Assembly (NCBI GenBank): GCA_947095535.1
Contig: OX352772.1
Coordinates: forward strand, 121,354,225-121,418,224
Origin: Poecilobothrus nobilitatus
Taxonomy: Eukaryota; Arthropoda; Insecta; Diptera; Dolichopodidae
Reading direction: 5' to 3'
Length of the DNA stretch: 64,000 nt
Shown here: positions 1-10,429 of the stretch, in pieces
Layout of the letters: each line of letters begins with the position of its first letter
Numbering within the stretch: position 1 is the first letter of the stretch
Program-made: the position numbers and the translations under genes
Notes under the pieces: model-generated
The model's input: the letters and a program-made list of their open reading frames with translations, nothing else
What the model was told of the DNA's origin: nothing
The model's database searches: none

Positions 1-1465
1 TAACGTTTTAAAATATCTTTAATTAAATTTTCATTTTCTAACGGATTTATTTCAATAATTCTTCTATTGTAAAGTGTTATATTCTCTTCAGGACTGTAAG
101 TGAGTATGATTTGTGTTTTATATTTGTTTACGATATCCTCTTTTATTCCTATATGATCTAATTGATTTTCATCTGCAGAATGTATTGTATTATTAGATAA
201 TTCTAAATTGGATGCTGTATAATTTTCTTCATTAATTTTCTTTGTATTTTATAATCTGCTTAAATAATCAGCTACATTATTTTCTTTACCCTGCAAATAT
301 TCAACCTCATAATTATATTCTTGAAGTTTTAACAGCCATCTTTGGTGTCTTTGTGAAAATTCTTTTCCTTTGTATTTGTTGTTTAAATATTTTATTGGGA
401 CATGGTCTGTTATGATTTTGAACTTATTACCATATAAATAAGGCCTGAAATAATTTACTGCATACATAATTGCCAAAAACTCTTTATCTGTAGTACAATA
501 ATTTTTTTCATGATTGTTTAGCGTTCTCGAAACATAAAAAATTGAATGCCCTTGTTGAGACAACACTGCACCTATAGCATGATCACTTGCATCTGTGGTC
601 ACAACAAACGGTTTATCGTATTCTGGAAATTTTAAAATTGGATGTGAAGTTATCAAGCTCTTTAAGTTTTCAAATGCTGCGATATACTGTGGATCATTTA
701 TTTTAATTTTGTTATCTTTTTTTAAATATTTAATCATAGGATATGCAACCTTAGAATAGCCCTTGATGAATTTTCTATAAAATCCAGTTGCCCCTAAGAA
801 ACCTTTTAATTGTTTTTCTGTGCTTGGAATTTGTAACTCTTGAATATTCTTTATTTTTTCAGGGTTAGGTTTTATCCCATCCTTTGTCAAAATATGTCCT
901 AGAAATTCTGTATTTCTTTTAAGAAAACTACATTTATCCACTTGAATTTTCAGATTGTGCTCTTGTAATCTCTTAAATATTTTTGTTAATGAATTCTCGT
1001 GTTCTTCTAATGTTGTCGAAAAAATTAATATATCATCAAGATATACAAGACAAATTTGATTAATATATTCTCGAAGAATTTCGTTCATCAATCTCTGGAA
1101 CGTTGCCGGTGCATTCTTCAATCCAAATGGCATACGTACATATTCATATAGGCCTGCTGGAGTAACAAAAGCAGTTTTTTCAATATCTTTTTCAGCTACT
1201 AATGTCTGATGGTAACCTTTGGCTAAATCTAAAGTGCTGAAATATTGAGCTTTTCCCAATTTATCCAAGATGCTATCGATATTAGGTAAAGGATATTTAT
1301 CGTCAATTGTGACTTGATTTAATCTTCTATAATCCACCACTATGCTAAATTTTTATACTCCTGAATTATCTGCTTTTTTAGGTACTACTATAATAGGAGA
1401 ACTATATCGACTTTTACTTTTTCTAATTATACCCTGTTTTTCCATTTCTTCCATTTGATTCCTCA
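1..1465. repeat. First copy of a 1465-bp direct duplication (partner 2467-3931)
   Basis: Bases 1-1465 match 2467-3931 at a constant offset of 2466 and look identical wherever compared, including the whole 363-codon reverse transcriptase reading frame. Identity stops at 1465/3931: the next base is t at 1466 and c at 3932. The repeated part runs from the 5' side of the RT gene to the RNase H/integrase linker of a minus-strand errantivirus-like element. The left edge cannot be seen because the window starts inside the repeat. Confidence 0.93.
249..1340 (-). pseudogene. pol: Ty3/gypsy reverse transcriptase-RNase H, duplicated copy
   Basis: A 363-codon minus-strand reading frame encodes the RT palm and RNase H of a Ty3/gypsy element. 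It shows the RT opening VDYRRLN, the substrate loop FGLKNAPATFQ, the catalytic YLDD box about 100 residues in, and RNase H TTDASDHAIGAVLSQ followed by TDHVPIKYL. It ends at VADYLSRL with a stop where pol should run on into integrase. A further stop lies just upstream of VDYRRLN. Both lesions are shared with the second copy, so they predate the duplication or reflect expression in pieces. No protease, gag or integrase core is attached to this copy inside the window. Confidence 0.95.
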
Positions 1466-2033
1466 TTTATATTATACTTTTTTAAAAAAGACGCTATTTG
1501 ATTCCGTTAAATTTTTGTTTTATTTTTCTTTTCGATTAAAAATTTTGAAATATTGGTTGTATGGTAGGAGTAGGAATTTCACAATATAACTGAATATAAA
1601 CATTACAATTTTAGTTTAGTGTTTAGTACAGCGGTAGAGTGTGGGATTATTAATAGTTGCTTTTTGATTTTGCAAGTTCGATTCAGTTCTGTTTTTTTTT
1701 TTTTATATTTTAAACGAAATAAATTCTTACATATCATAATATCATCATAATAATTAATCTGTATTGATAGACATTTAAAACCCTTTTACTCAATAATTTA
1801 CCATCTTAGGCTTCTTGTAATATATACATAATAATAGGTATATATTGAGTTTACAGTACTCAATAAATCAAGGGCAACTTCTAAAAGATAATAATAATCG
1901 TGTTTTTACAAAAAATTTCATTTGCAAAGAAATTTTAAATTCATAAAGGCTTTAATTATTGAAAATTGTATTTTTACATTTTAAATAAAATCATAAAGAA
2001 ACTATACTGTATATATTGTATTGTAATTACTAA
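1466..2033. other. AT-rich spacer between the two pol copies
   Basis: About 570 bp of AT-rich DNA with no coding signal. The only recognisable feature is a degenerate tRNA-like sequence near 1615-1691. The left edge is the sharp end of the pol duplication and the right edge is the broken end of the integrase gene. Confidence 0.6.
1615..1691 (+). repeat. Degenerate tRNA-like sequence followed by a T run (possible SINE head)
   Basis: An A-box-like string (tagtacagcggtag, near 1624-1637) is followed about 40 bases later by a B-box-like string (agttcgattca, 1675-1685). A run of T begins at 1692, as at a Pol III terminator. The anticodon region does not fold convincingly, so a working tRNA gene is unlikely. 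A tRNA-derived SINE fragment or chance resemblance are the alternatives. Confidence 0.35.
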
Positions 2034-2387
2034 TTAAAATACCTCGAATTTCGAGGGGCGGGCGAATAGTTGTTGTTTTTTAAAATGAAATATGTCCAAA
2101 TGTACAATTTCGTTTTTTTCTTTCGGTGTTTCCGTAAATGCAAATTTGAGTTTTATTGGTTTTCGATCATACTTAATTTGTTGACATTTTTCACAATTAT
2201 TAATAATTAAATGAATATGATCTTTTAAATTGGGAAAATAAATTTTGTCCTTTAAATTTTGGTAACATTCATTTATTCCACTGTGCATAGATTCTTTAGT
2301 GTGGTAAAGCGATAGTTGTTTATGTAATTCGTCTTCAGTTTTTATTTCTTTTGCTCTTTTTGTTATTTTTGAATCGAATGAAAACAT
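2034..2387 (-). pseudogene. pol: Integrase N-terminal (HHCC) fragment
   Basis: This 117-codon fragment carries the zinc-binding HHCC domain of a retroviral-type integrase: His in SLYHTKESMH, a second His within it, then NNCEKCQQIK for the two Cys. It runs to HLDIF, the usual place of the first catalytic Asp, and then leaves the family (ending ...ARPSKFEVF). The Asp-35-Glu part is absent, so it cannot be active. It lies directly downstream of the RT-RNase H copy at 2715-3806 in the same orientation. Confidence 0.8.
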
Positions 2388-2466
2388 TGATATTAAAATT
2401 AGTTGTATTTTATGTTAATCAGTATCAGATACTTCAGAATAAATGCTTGTATATCTTTTCTTGATA

Positions 2467-3931
2467 TAACGTTTTAAAATATCTTTAATTAAATTTTCAT
2501 TTTCTAACGGATTTATTTCAATAATTCTTCTATTGTAAAGTGTTATATTCTCTTCAGGACTGTAAGTGAGTATGATTTGTGTTTTATATTTGTTTACGAT
2601 ATCCTCTTTTATTCCTATATGATCTAATTGATTTTCATCTGCAGAATGTATTGTATTATTAGATAATTCTAAATTGGATGCTGTATAATTTTCTTCATTA
2701 ATTTTCTTTGTATTTTATAATCTGCTTAAATAATCAGCTACATTATTTTCTTTACCCTGCAAATATTCAACCTCATAATTATATTCTTGAAGTTTTAACA
2801 GCCATCTTTGGTGTCTTTGTGAAAATTCTTTTCCTTTGTATTTGTTGTTTAAATATTTTATTGGGACATGGTCTGTTATGATTTTGAACTTATTACCATA
2901 TAAATAAGGCCTGAAATAATTTACTGCATACATAATTGCCAAAAACTCTTTATCTGTAGTACAATAATTTTTTTCATGATTGTTTAGCGTTCTCGAAACA
3001 TAAAAAATTGAATGCCCTTGTTGAGACAACACTGCACCTATAGCATGATCACTTGCATCTGTGGTCACAACAAACGGTTTATCGTATTCTGGAAATTTTA
3101 AAATTGGATGTGAAGTTATCAAGCTCTTTAAGTTTTCAAATGCTGCGATATACTGTGGATCATTTATTTTAATTTTGTTATCTTTTTTTAAATATTTAAT
3201 CATAGGATATGCAACCTTAGAATAGCCCTTGATGAATTTTCTATAAAATCCAGTTGCCCCTAAGAAACCTTTTAATTGTTTTTCTGTGCTTGGAATTTGT
3301 AACTCTTGAATATTCTTTATTTTTTCAGGGTTAGGTTTTATCCCATCCTTTGTCAAAATATGTCCTAGAAATTCTGTATTTCTTTTAAGAAAACTACATT
3401 TATCCACTTGAATTTTCAGATTGTGCTCTTGTAATCTCTTAAATATTTTTGTTAATGAATTCTCGTGTTCTTCTAATGTTGTCGAAAAAATTAATATATC
3501 ATCAAGATATACAAGACAAATTTGATTAATATATTCTCGAAGAATTTCGTTCATCAATCTCTGGAACGTTGCCGGTGCATTCTTCAATCCAAATGGCATA
3601 CGTACATATTCATATAGGCCTGCTGGAGTAACAAAAGCAGTTTTTTCAATATCTTTTTCAGCTACTAATGTCTGATGGTAACCTTTGGCTAAATCTAAAG
3701 TGCTGAAATATTGAGCTTTTCCCAATTTATCCAAGATGCTATCGATATTAGGTAAAGGATATTTATCGTCAATTGTGACTTGATTTAATCTTCTATAATC
3801 CACCACTATGCTAAATTTTTATACTCCTGAATTATCTGCTTTTTTAGGTACTACTATAATAGGAGAACTATATCGACTTTTACTTTTTCTAATTATACCC
3901 TGTTTTTCCATTTCTTCCATTTGATTCCTCA
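2467..3931. repeat. Second copy of the 1465-bp direct duplication
   Basis: Partner of 1-1465. Here the repeat is in its natural context, with protease and gag on the right and the integrase fragment on the left, so this copy is the one in place and the left one was added. Confidence 0.93.
2715..3806 (-). pseudogene. pol: Ty3/gypsy reverse transcriptase-RNase H (in-place copy)
   Basis: Translation is identical to the copy at 249-1340: VDYRRLN, FGLKNAPATFQ, YLDD, and RNase H with TTDASDHA and TDHVPIKYL, all catalytic acidic residues present. Pol is interrupted by a stop just before VDYRRLN and by a stop after VADYLSRL. The protease frame is 120 bp to the right and the integrase fragment 330 bp to the left, both in the same orientation. 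Confidence 0.95.
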
Positions 3932-4495
3932 CTTCAGTTTCATGTTATCGATATCCACATAAAGTTTTGAATTAATTGGTGCACTTGTTGTTGTTTTAAT
4001 TTCATGTACCACTGTATTTGTGCTGGTCAAAATATCACCTTCTTTATATAATAGTTTAGTAAATTTCAAAACTAATCTTTTAATAATATGTTTTTCTTTT
4101 TCATTTAAATGATCCCATTGTAGATTTTGAACTTCAGTTACTTCTAATACATTAACTTCTTCTTGAATAGTTTTAGTTAAGAATGGAAGACTCACTCCAT
4201 TGGTCATACTAATTTGTTGATTTTCTACGTTGATATTTTTTACATTTTTTATTATCCAATCCATACCTAATAATAAGTCATATGACTTGTTTAATTTCAT
4301 AGCAATCCATTTCATTCTTGCATTTTTAGGATATTTAAATTCTGTTGAACATAAGGTAGCAACAGTTCTATTAGGTTTGCTTACCTCTCCTTGAATTGTG
4401 TTGATGGATATTGCAGTTGAATTTATTACAGTGAACTTAGAACTACAAATTTTATTTTCGTTTAAAATGCTTATTGTTGAGCCTGTATCGAACAA
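3929..4495 (-). CDS. pol: Retropepsin-type aspartic protease and start of pol polyprotein
   Basis: The 188-codon frame opens at [11 protein letters not shown], the catalytic D-T-G of retropepsins, and about 75 residues later has DLLLGMDWI, the conserved second half of the fold. A spacer rich in acidic and polar residues leads towards the RT domain, with [16 protein letters not shown] close to the usual RT N-terminus. The true start is probably upstream, because the Met lies directly against the active site and the upstream frame (4500-4630) stays readable in part. It cleaves Gag and Pol in this family. Confidence 0.82.
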   Translation of the reverse strand: MFDTGSTISILNENKICSSKFTVINSTAISINTIQGEVSKPNRTVATLCSTEFKYPKNARMKWIAMKLNKSYDLLLGMDWIIKNVKNINVENQQISMTNGVSLPFLTKTIQEEVNVLEVTEVQNLQWDHLNEKEKHIIKRLVLKFTKLLYKEGDILTSTNTVVHEIKTTTSAPINSKLYVDIDNMKLK

Positions 4496-4632
4496 GGCTG
4501 AATATTTTTTTTCTTCTATTGTTAAAATAGTAAAAATTTTATTTTGATCCGAGGCTAGTTTATTAAAAAAATCTCTTCAATTGTATTAATTTCATTATTT
4601 TTACTTAAGTTATCAACATCCATTGATCTAGT

Positions 4633-5565
4633 TTATCTACTTGGATCAACTTCCATTGGTCTAGTTTGTCTACTTTCTTGTCTGTCATTATATCTATTAT
4701 AATATCGGTTAAACTGAGAAGGTCTATTTCTATTTTGATAAATATTATCGTTTGATCGGGATGGGAAATTATTATTTTTAAAATTCGAATTTGAATTGTT
4801 ATTAACACCGTTATAGTTAAATCTATTTCTAATTTCATCATTTTTATTTCTAAAATTTTTATTATTATTATTATAATTGTAATTATTTTTATTATCATTC
4901 CAAAAAAAATGTTTACTTTCACTATTTCTATGCAAATTTCTATGAGATAAAGTGAGATTACTGTCATCTAAACCTATAAAACTCCTTATTATATTCCTAA
5001 TTTCTGTCAAATTATTTTTCGACATTATTGCATAAGCTAACGATCCTGAAGCAAGTTCTTTAATTTTCTGAACTAACATTCCACTAAATATATCAATTAT
5101 TGTTTGGCTATCTTCAACAAAAGCAGCATATTCTGTTACATCTTCTATCAATAATCTTAACCTATTATCTAAATCTTTAATACTACTTACTTTTAAAGCT
5201 CCAATTTCCTTTGTGATTGTCATCTGGTCTTTTGATACTCTGTAATGTTGTTTTAATTTTATTTTGCAATCATTCCAATTTGTTGGATGGTTGACATTGA
5301 GAAAATTTTTTGCACTTCCTTGGATTTTGATGTTGTAAATAATATTAAAAACCTGGTCAGCTTCCGCAACATGATCAGCTAATACTCTGGTCACTGAATC
5401 GATGAAAGATGGTAAAGTACCTGGCTCATCATTAAAAGTTGGAATATATTGAATTTCTTTTTCAATTTTTGATCTCCAATTTTGTGGTTGGTTGTTTTGC
5501 ACTAATAACTGAGTTAGTGCTACTAAGCACTGTTCAATACGATTAGCATTTTCTGCTTCTGTCAT
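4633..5565 (-). CDS. gag: Gag-like protein of a gypsy/errantivirus-type element
   Basis: An uninterrupted 310-codon frame begins MTEAENANRIEQ and ends RPMEVDPSR. The middle looks like the gypsy-type capsid domain: PTFNDEPGTLPSFIDSV, then a helix-rich region to about residue 200. The last third is an Asn/Arg-rich nucleic-acid-binding tail (runs of Asn near residues 225-240) without zinc knuckles, and the end matches the VDPS-type terminus usual in the 17.6/297 group. The frame starts about 200 bp inside the primer binding site. It is the best preserved gene of this element. Confidence 0.88.
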   Translation of the reverse strand: MTEAENANRIEQCLVALTQLLVQNNQPQNWRSKIEKEIQYIPTFNDEPGTLPSFIDSVTRVLADHVAEADQVFNIIYNIKIQGSAKNFLNVNHPTNWNDCKIKLKQHYRVSKDQMTITKEIGALKVSSIKDLDNRLRLLIEDVTEYAAFVEDSQTIIDIFSGMLVQKIKELASGSLAYAIMSKNNLTEIRNIIRSFIGLDDSNLTLSHRNLHRNSESKHFFWNDNKNNYNYNNNNKNFRNKNDEIRNRFNYNGVNNNSNSNFKNNNFPSRSNDNIYQNRNRPSQFNRYYNRYNDRQESRQTRPMEVDPSR

Positions 5566-5764
5566 GATATTACGATATACATATACTTATGTATATATTT
5601 AAAAATAATTTTTTTTTTTTGTGTTCGTTTCTACATAAACCACTAAATTTTACTTTGGCTTACTTTGTTGCCCACATTAAAAAAAATGTTTTTGTAATAT
5701 TATTTTTTTCTTTTTTTAGTCAGATTCGTTTCACTAGATCTCGTTTTTTTTATAGAGATCCTAC

Positions 5765-5775
5765 CGACTGCGCCA
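5765..5775 (-). other. Primer binding site, tRNA-Ser type
   Basis: Read on the minus strand, 5775-5765 is TGGCGCAGTCG, complementary to the 3' end of insect tRNA-Ser including its CCA. It lies upstream of gag, where the 5' LTR should end. The 17.6/297 group of errantiviruses uses this primer. Confidence 0.82.
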
Positions 5776-6240
5776 ATTATATTTTTGTCAAAAAAAAAAA
5801 AAAAAAAGTCTTTATTTATATCAAAAAAAAATATACTTTCTTTAAAATAAACTTTATTAATTCAATTATCGAACAGTGGTTACCAACTAACTTATTAATT
5901 TTTATTTAATGTCTTTTTTTTTTAATCATTAGGTACTTAAATTAAACTTACTAAAACTAAAAAGTAAGCATTTCTTATTAATTAAGTTGCTAATGTAATA
6001 TTATTAATTTAACAACATTGAACTTGAAGAGTTCAAGGTTTTTATAATTTAAAAGCAAAAATAATGTAGATTCAGCATTTTTACATATTTACTGAATTTT
6101 CCATATGAACATAAATTTTTAATTTTTTAGTTAAATTTTGTGATTAAAAAAATAGAATAAAAGAAAATCAAAATATACTTTTTTTTATTGGTGTTGTTTT
6201 AGATTCTATTACAACTTCAGGTGATGAATCTGAAGTTGAA
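5776..6240. other. Probable 5' LTR region, outer end not resolved
   Basis: AT-rich sequence with A and T runs (for example 5790-5807) directly outside the primer binding site. It should contain the 5' LTR of the minus-strand element. No second LTR is in the window, so the length and target duplication cannot be read. No host coding signal is visible. Confidence 0.45.
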
Positions 6241-6289
6241 TTAGTTGACGTTACATTAGGAGGTTTATACATAACCCGGGTGAGCTTAA

Positions 6290-6893
6290 CATCTTGGGCA
6301 TGGAGCTAAACCAAAAATTAAGTTGGTCCAATCATATTTTTGCTATAGCTAAAGATGCAGCTATGTGTATGGGTTTTCTGTGTCGCTGTAAAGCCTTCTT
6401 TTCATCTTCTGATCTCCTTAATATCTATAAAAGATATATAAGACCTAAAATGGAGTACAATACACATATTTGGGCGGGAGAATCCAAAACGGCATTGGGA
6501 CTTCTCGATAAAGTGCAAAATAGAGCAATTCGTCTAATAAACGATCCCGCTGTCACCTTTACGCTCTCTTCACTCGGTCTCCGTCGTCTAACAGGAACTC
6601 TTAGAAACTCAGGTTTTACAGATACCTTATAGGGTTGGCTTCTTGCTCTAATGAGATTAAAGGTTTGATGCCTCCTGTCAAAGCATTCCAAAGAGAAACA
6701 AGACGAGCTTCTGCTGCCCACTCCTATGTAGTTCAAATTCCCAGTTGGCATACATGAGTACTAAAAGTCGTATAACCTATTGTTTGGTCAAAAAAGGGAG
6801 GTGGTGCTTAGTGGGTTAAAGTCCCACACACTCATAGAGGACTCGTACTCGTTTAATTCCCGCCTACCCGCCTACCCTCGCAAAAAAAAAAAA
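6290..6893 (+). mobile_element. LINE 3' fragment (post-RT region, 3' UTR and A tail)
   Basis: A 112-codon frame (6294-6632) encodes the post-RT region of a non-LTR retrotransposon: LNQKLSWSNHI, FLCRCKAFFSSSDLLNIY, YIRPKMEYNTHIWAG and LDKVQNRAIRLI. A frameshift or stop near 6630 is followed by readable C-terminal text up to about 6760, a short 3' UTR, and an A run at 6881-6893. This is a typical 5'-truncated LINE. A related fragment lies on the other strand at 56100-56337. Confidence 0.8.
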
Positions 6894-8220
6894 ATATGAA
6901 AGCTTTTTTGAATGAATTTAGCAAAGATAATCATATATAAATCGACAATCTGATTTTTAATATGTTTTACAACTTATTTGGAAATTTAAATTTTTCACAA
7001 TATTGTGTACCTAAGCAATATAATTAATATTAAAAAGCTTTAGTTAAAACGTAGTAATAGAAGATCAGGGTTCGAACCCAAATTTGATGTTAAGCTATAC
7101 ATATTTTCTCAACAAAAATCAGTCATTAAAAGTTGTTGTTGGTTTTGATACAGAAACTCTTGTAGCGACTTGCATTTTTCATCGTATTGGAAAAAAGTCA
7201 GCTATTTTAAAATATCGTGATTAGTGTAAATTCTATCAGTATTTTTATGGAAGGTACTCCAAACAATCAATAAAGAATACAAAATTATATTTACAATATG
7301 AGTTAAGGATGGTTATTGGCCGATGTCTTAGCATTAACAAATAGGAAGCTGACACATTTTACAATTTAATTCATTTTCTTCAAGCTGTAATGATACACAA
7401 TAAAAAATTATTCTAGATTGTTCCATTGAAAGCTAGAATTATTCTGCATACTACTAGAAAATAAAATTTCTAATATTTTAGTCAAGAACAACAATATAAT
7501 AAAAATTTTTTAAATTTAATTTAATTTGTTTTTTATTATGAATTACTTATATATAGTAGATAGATATACATTTACACAAATATTTTTATATATTGTTTTA
7601 GGCTATAAATTATTTCTAAAAAGTTCTGCAAAGTTCAGTTTCCATTAATTCCTCCTCATCTAAAGAGAATGTAATTTCATCAACTTGAACCTCATTTTGT
7701 ATACTGACTATTGCAGTTTCCTCAGTAAATGAAAATGTTATTGAATCAGCTGCCATTTTTGTAAAATATCTTATCAAAATTGAATTAAAAATGATTTGCC
7801 AATAAAATTTAACTGTTATATACTGTAGAACCCAGTCAAAATTCAAAGTTTTCAGAGTATATAAATAAAGAAATGCAAAATTGGATTTTTTGGACTTGTT
7901 AGATTGTGTAAAAATCATGTCAAGATCTAAAATAAAAGAAATTCATATAGATCTCTAAAGAAAAAAATGTTACAAGGTTCAAAGTAGAGATTTTTATTCC
8001 GGTTCAAAAATTTAATGTATGGTGTAATTTATCTCGGTTCTTTTATGTTTTAAAAAAAAAATATTAAATAAATCAATTTTGCAACTATTTAGGTACATAT
8101 AAACCTGAATCTGAAAAATAAAGGAAATAAATAAAATAAATTTATACCTTTTTTTCAATTTTATATTTATTTATGAATAATAAAAATTTATAACTACAAA
8201 CCAATTTACATTATTTATTG
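6894..8220. other. AT-rich stretch without recognisable genes
   Basis: Only short frames occur. The longest, on the minus strand at 7616-7918, contains an acidic 46-residue end beginning MAADSITFSFTEE that I do not recognise. A perfect B-box string (ggttcgaaccc, near 7070) has no matching A box or fold. No repeat boundary was found. Confidence 0.5.
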
Positions 8221-8787
8221 GTAATTTGCATATATTTTACCAAAAGACTCAGATATATCTACAATACCTAAATTTAAATTTTTATCTTTATTTACAAAAT
8301 GTTCTTTTTCTTTTATTTCTTTAACAAAATCAGAATTCTCAAAAATATCAGTATATTTTTGAAGTACAAATATAAATTAATTTAGAATCTCAAAGACCCA
8401 CATAAGACCATAAATGCTCTTGATTTGTTTTACATTTATAATGTGATATAGCGCATCTCGCTCCATATCTTTTGTTTTTAAGAAACTCTTTCTAGTTTCA
8501 ATATTTTTGTTATTAAAAGCTTTTTTGAATCTTTTCTTTGCTGGTGGTTCTTCTTTTTGAAGAAGAATGATTTCTTTTGTTGATGTTGTTGCTGTTGTGA
8601 TTGTTGTTGTTGTTGATGATGATGATGATGATGATGTTGTTAATGATGTGTCTGCGGTTCTTCTTGAGTTCTTATTCTTTTTCTTTTAATTGAGGCTAAC
8701 TCCTGTGATGGCTCTATTTGTTGATTTGCGTAGCCAAAAATCTCTGCTTTCCTCTGATTTCCTCCGAAAATCTCTGTGTTTTCCATT
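8221..8787 (-). pseudogene. Unrecognised decayed gene, Gln/His-repeat containing
   Basis: Starting at the minus-strand ATG at 8787, the frame reads MENTEIFGGNQRKAEIFGYA, runs through a basic patch (IKRKRIRTQEE), then a His/Gln tract made by CAT and CAA repeats (8580-8645), a Lys-rich region, and ends GIVDISESFGKIYANYQ at about 8221. At least two stops interrupt it. I do not recognise the family. It lies just left of the Maverick integrase in the same orientation, so a Maverick accessory gene or an unrelated remnant are both possible. Confidence 0.4.
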
Positions 8788-9022
8788 TTGCTTTAGATTT
8801 TCTGTTTAGCTTTCTTGTTGTATTATTATGTTGAATTCTTTCTTTGAATTGATATATCTTAAGAAAGATGCCACTTTATTTATACTAAGTTTTTCTTCTA
8901 AATAATTGTATTATCATTGTTTAGAAAATTCTTAAGAAAACTAGTTGAAAACAAAAAGTTGTAAAGTAAATTGTTTATTAATGTAATAAATTCTAATTGA
9001 TAATAATAAAACTATAATTTTT

Positions 9023-9453
9023 TTAAATAGCATTTTTTGCATCATTGTTGCATTTAACAGTGTTCTAAAGTTAAGAAAATATCTTTTACATAAATTCTAA
9101 TTATAATTTTTTATGAAAGAATATTATTTTTTATTTACCTATTCCTAAATTATTTATTTTTATTAGTAAATATTTTTCTATTTTTATTTGTTCTAATAGC
9201 ATTTTTACAACATTGTTGCTTTTAACAGTGTACTAAAGTTAAGAAAAAATCTTTTACATAAATAAATTCTAATTATACTTTTTTATGAAAGAATATTCTT
9301 TTTTATTTACCTATTCCTAAATTATTTATTTTTATTAGTAAATATTTTTCTATTTTTTTTTCTATTAGCATTTTTACAACATTGTTGCATTTAACAGTGC
9401 TATAAAGCTAAGAATAAATCTTTTACATAAGTTCTAATTATACTTTTTTATGA
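9023..9453. repeat. About 170-bp tandem repeat, 2.6 copies
   Basis: Units start near 9023, 9191 and 9361. Each contains a taatagcatttttacaac-like opening, a taacagtgt..taaagttaag core, and ttatttacctattcctaaat near the end. The third unit is cut short at about 9453, where it overlaps the last codons of the integrase gene. Units differ by small substitutions. Confidence 0.85.
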
Positions 9454-10300
9454 AAGAATATCTTATTTTCCATTGATTATGACTATTATCAAAGCCTAAA
9501 TATTTCACATATACTTTATTGCCTTTTCGTTTTAAAATTTTTTCAATTAAATAAGCATTGGGGTCTTTGACACTAGTTAGTTCCTGTTCATAGAAGCCAC
9601 CACGAACTAATTTATTATTAATTTTATAATCTTTTAAACAATACGTAATCGGGTCTGTCTTGTTTTTGAAAGCTATTTTAAAAACTTCAGTTGAATAGTT
9701 AGGTTCATATCCTTTTTGAAAAGTACCTTTAGACAATTCTAACAAAATCACCAACATTAAATTTTGGCTAATTGTAAATTAAACGAAGAATTTGTTTGTC
9801 ATTTTGTGATGTAACTTGGTTAGGTTTTAATTTAATTGTACTGTGTTTTGTGTAATTATATTTTTTAATTTGTTTTGGTAAAAGTTATATCCATTTAAAA
9901 TTTCATTCTAAACTAAACTGTTCCCACATAAGTGATTTTAATGTTCTGTTAAACCTTTCACAAACACTAGCCTACATTTCTGAATAAGTATGATAGTGAT
10001 TTATTTTATAGCTTTTCATTAAATTTTGGAATTTTTTGTTAAAAAATTCTTTTCCCTGATCAGAATGAATATTTTTTGGAGACTTTCCCTCCCTTTTAAA
10101 AATCTTTTGCATACTTTTAACTACGTCATCTGCAACCTTTGATTTAACTTTTTCGGCATATGTATATTTTTAAAATATATCGAAAGGAGTTAAGAGGAAC
10201 TTGTATACATTATTCACTATTGATAGGCCGACATATCTACAACATCAATTTCCCATGTATCATTTAACCCTTTTTGAGATATTTTTCGTTAAACTCAGTA
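9434..10300 (-). pseudogene. Maverick/Polinton integrase with C-terminal chromodomain
   Basis: Retroviral-type integrase of a Maverick/Polinton DNA transposon. The first catalytic Asp is in NDTWEIDVVDMS (about 10220-10250), the second in NIHSDQGKEFFN (about 10060) and the Glu in SVCERFNRTLKSLMWEQF (about 9930-9970). A linker with TKHSTIKLKPNQVT follows, then KGTFQKGYEPNYSTEVF and a chromodomain-like end (IEKILKRKGNKVYVKYLGFD) at 9434-9757. Stops and frameshifts occur, including one before the catalytic Glu, so it is inactive. The DNA polymerase gene of the same element lies to the right in the same orientation. Confidence 0.88.
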
Positions 10301-10429
10301 TATATATATATAAATAAATTTTTGACTATATTCTAAAAATTAAAAACGGTATAATTAAAAGATTTTTTTTTCAATACTGTAATTTAATAGTTTAATACAA
10401 AATTTTTACAATATTAACAATATTAACAA

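Larger units (their letters stand above)
2034..5775 (-). mobile_element. Ty3/gypsy errantivirus-like element, partial (gag, protease, RT-RNase H, start of integrase)
   Basis: On the minus strand the order is primer binding site (5775), gag, protease, RT-RNase H, integrase zinc domain, as in the 17.6/297/gypsy group. The element breaks at about 2034-2070 just after the first catalytic Asp of integrase, so the rest of integrase, any env gene and the 3' LTR are missing from this copy. The upstream 5' LTR should lie right of 5776, but its outer end could not be set because the partner LTR is not in the window. Confidence 0.88.

Noticed and set aside
4605..4967. Ile/Lys-rich minus-strand frame
   Set aside because: It lies in another phase over the Asn-rich end of gag, which is the real gene.
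5589..5909. 106-codon plus-strand frame rich in Phe and Lys
   Set aside because: It overlaps the primer binding site and LTR of the minus-strand element and is made of T and A runs.
6800..6880. tRNA-like string ggtgcttagtgggttaaagtc
   Set aside because: It lies in the 3' UTR of a LINE before its A tail, and no B box follows at tRNA spacing.
7060..7085. Perfect B-box string ggttcgaaccc
   Set aside because: No A box at the right distance and no acceptor or D-arm pairing; a chance or remnant T arm.
7616..7918. 100-codon minus-strand frame with an acidic end
   Set aside because: Composition outside the last 46 residues is that of random AT-rich DNA. No motif, neighbour or repeat supports a gene.
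8576..8645. GTT/GAT triplet run considered as a separate microsatellite
   Set aside because: It is short and lies inside the His/Gln-coding part of the remnant gene, so it is described there.
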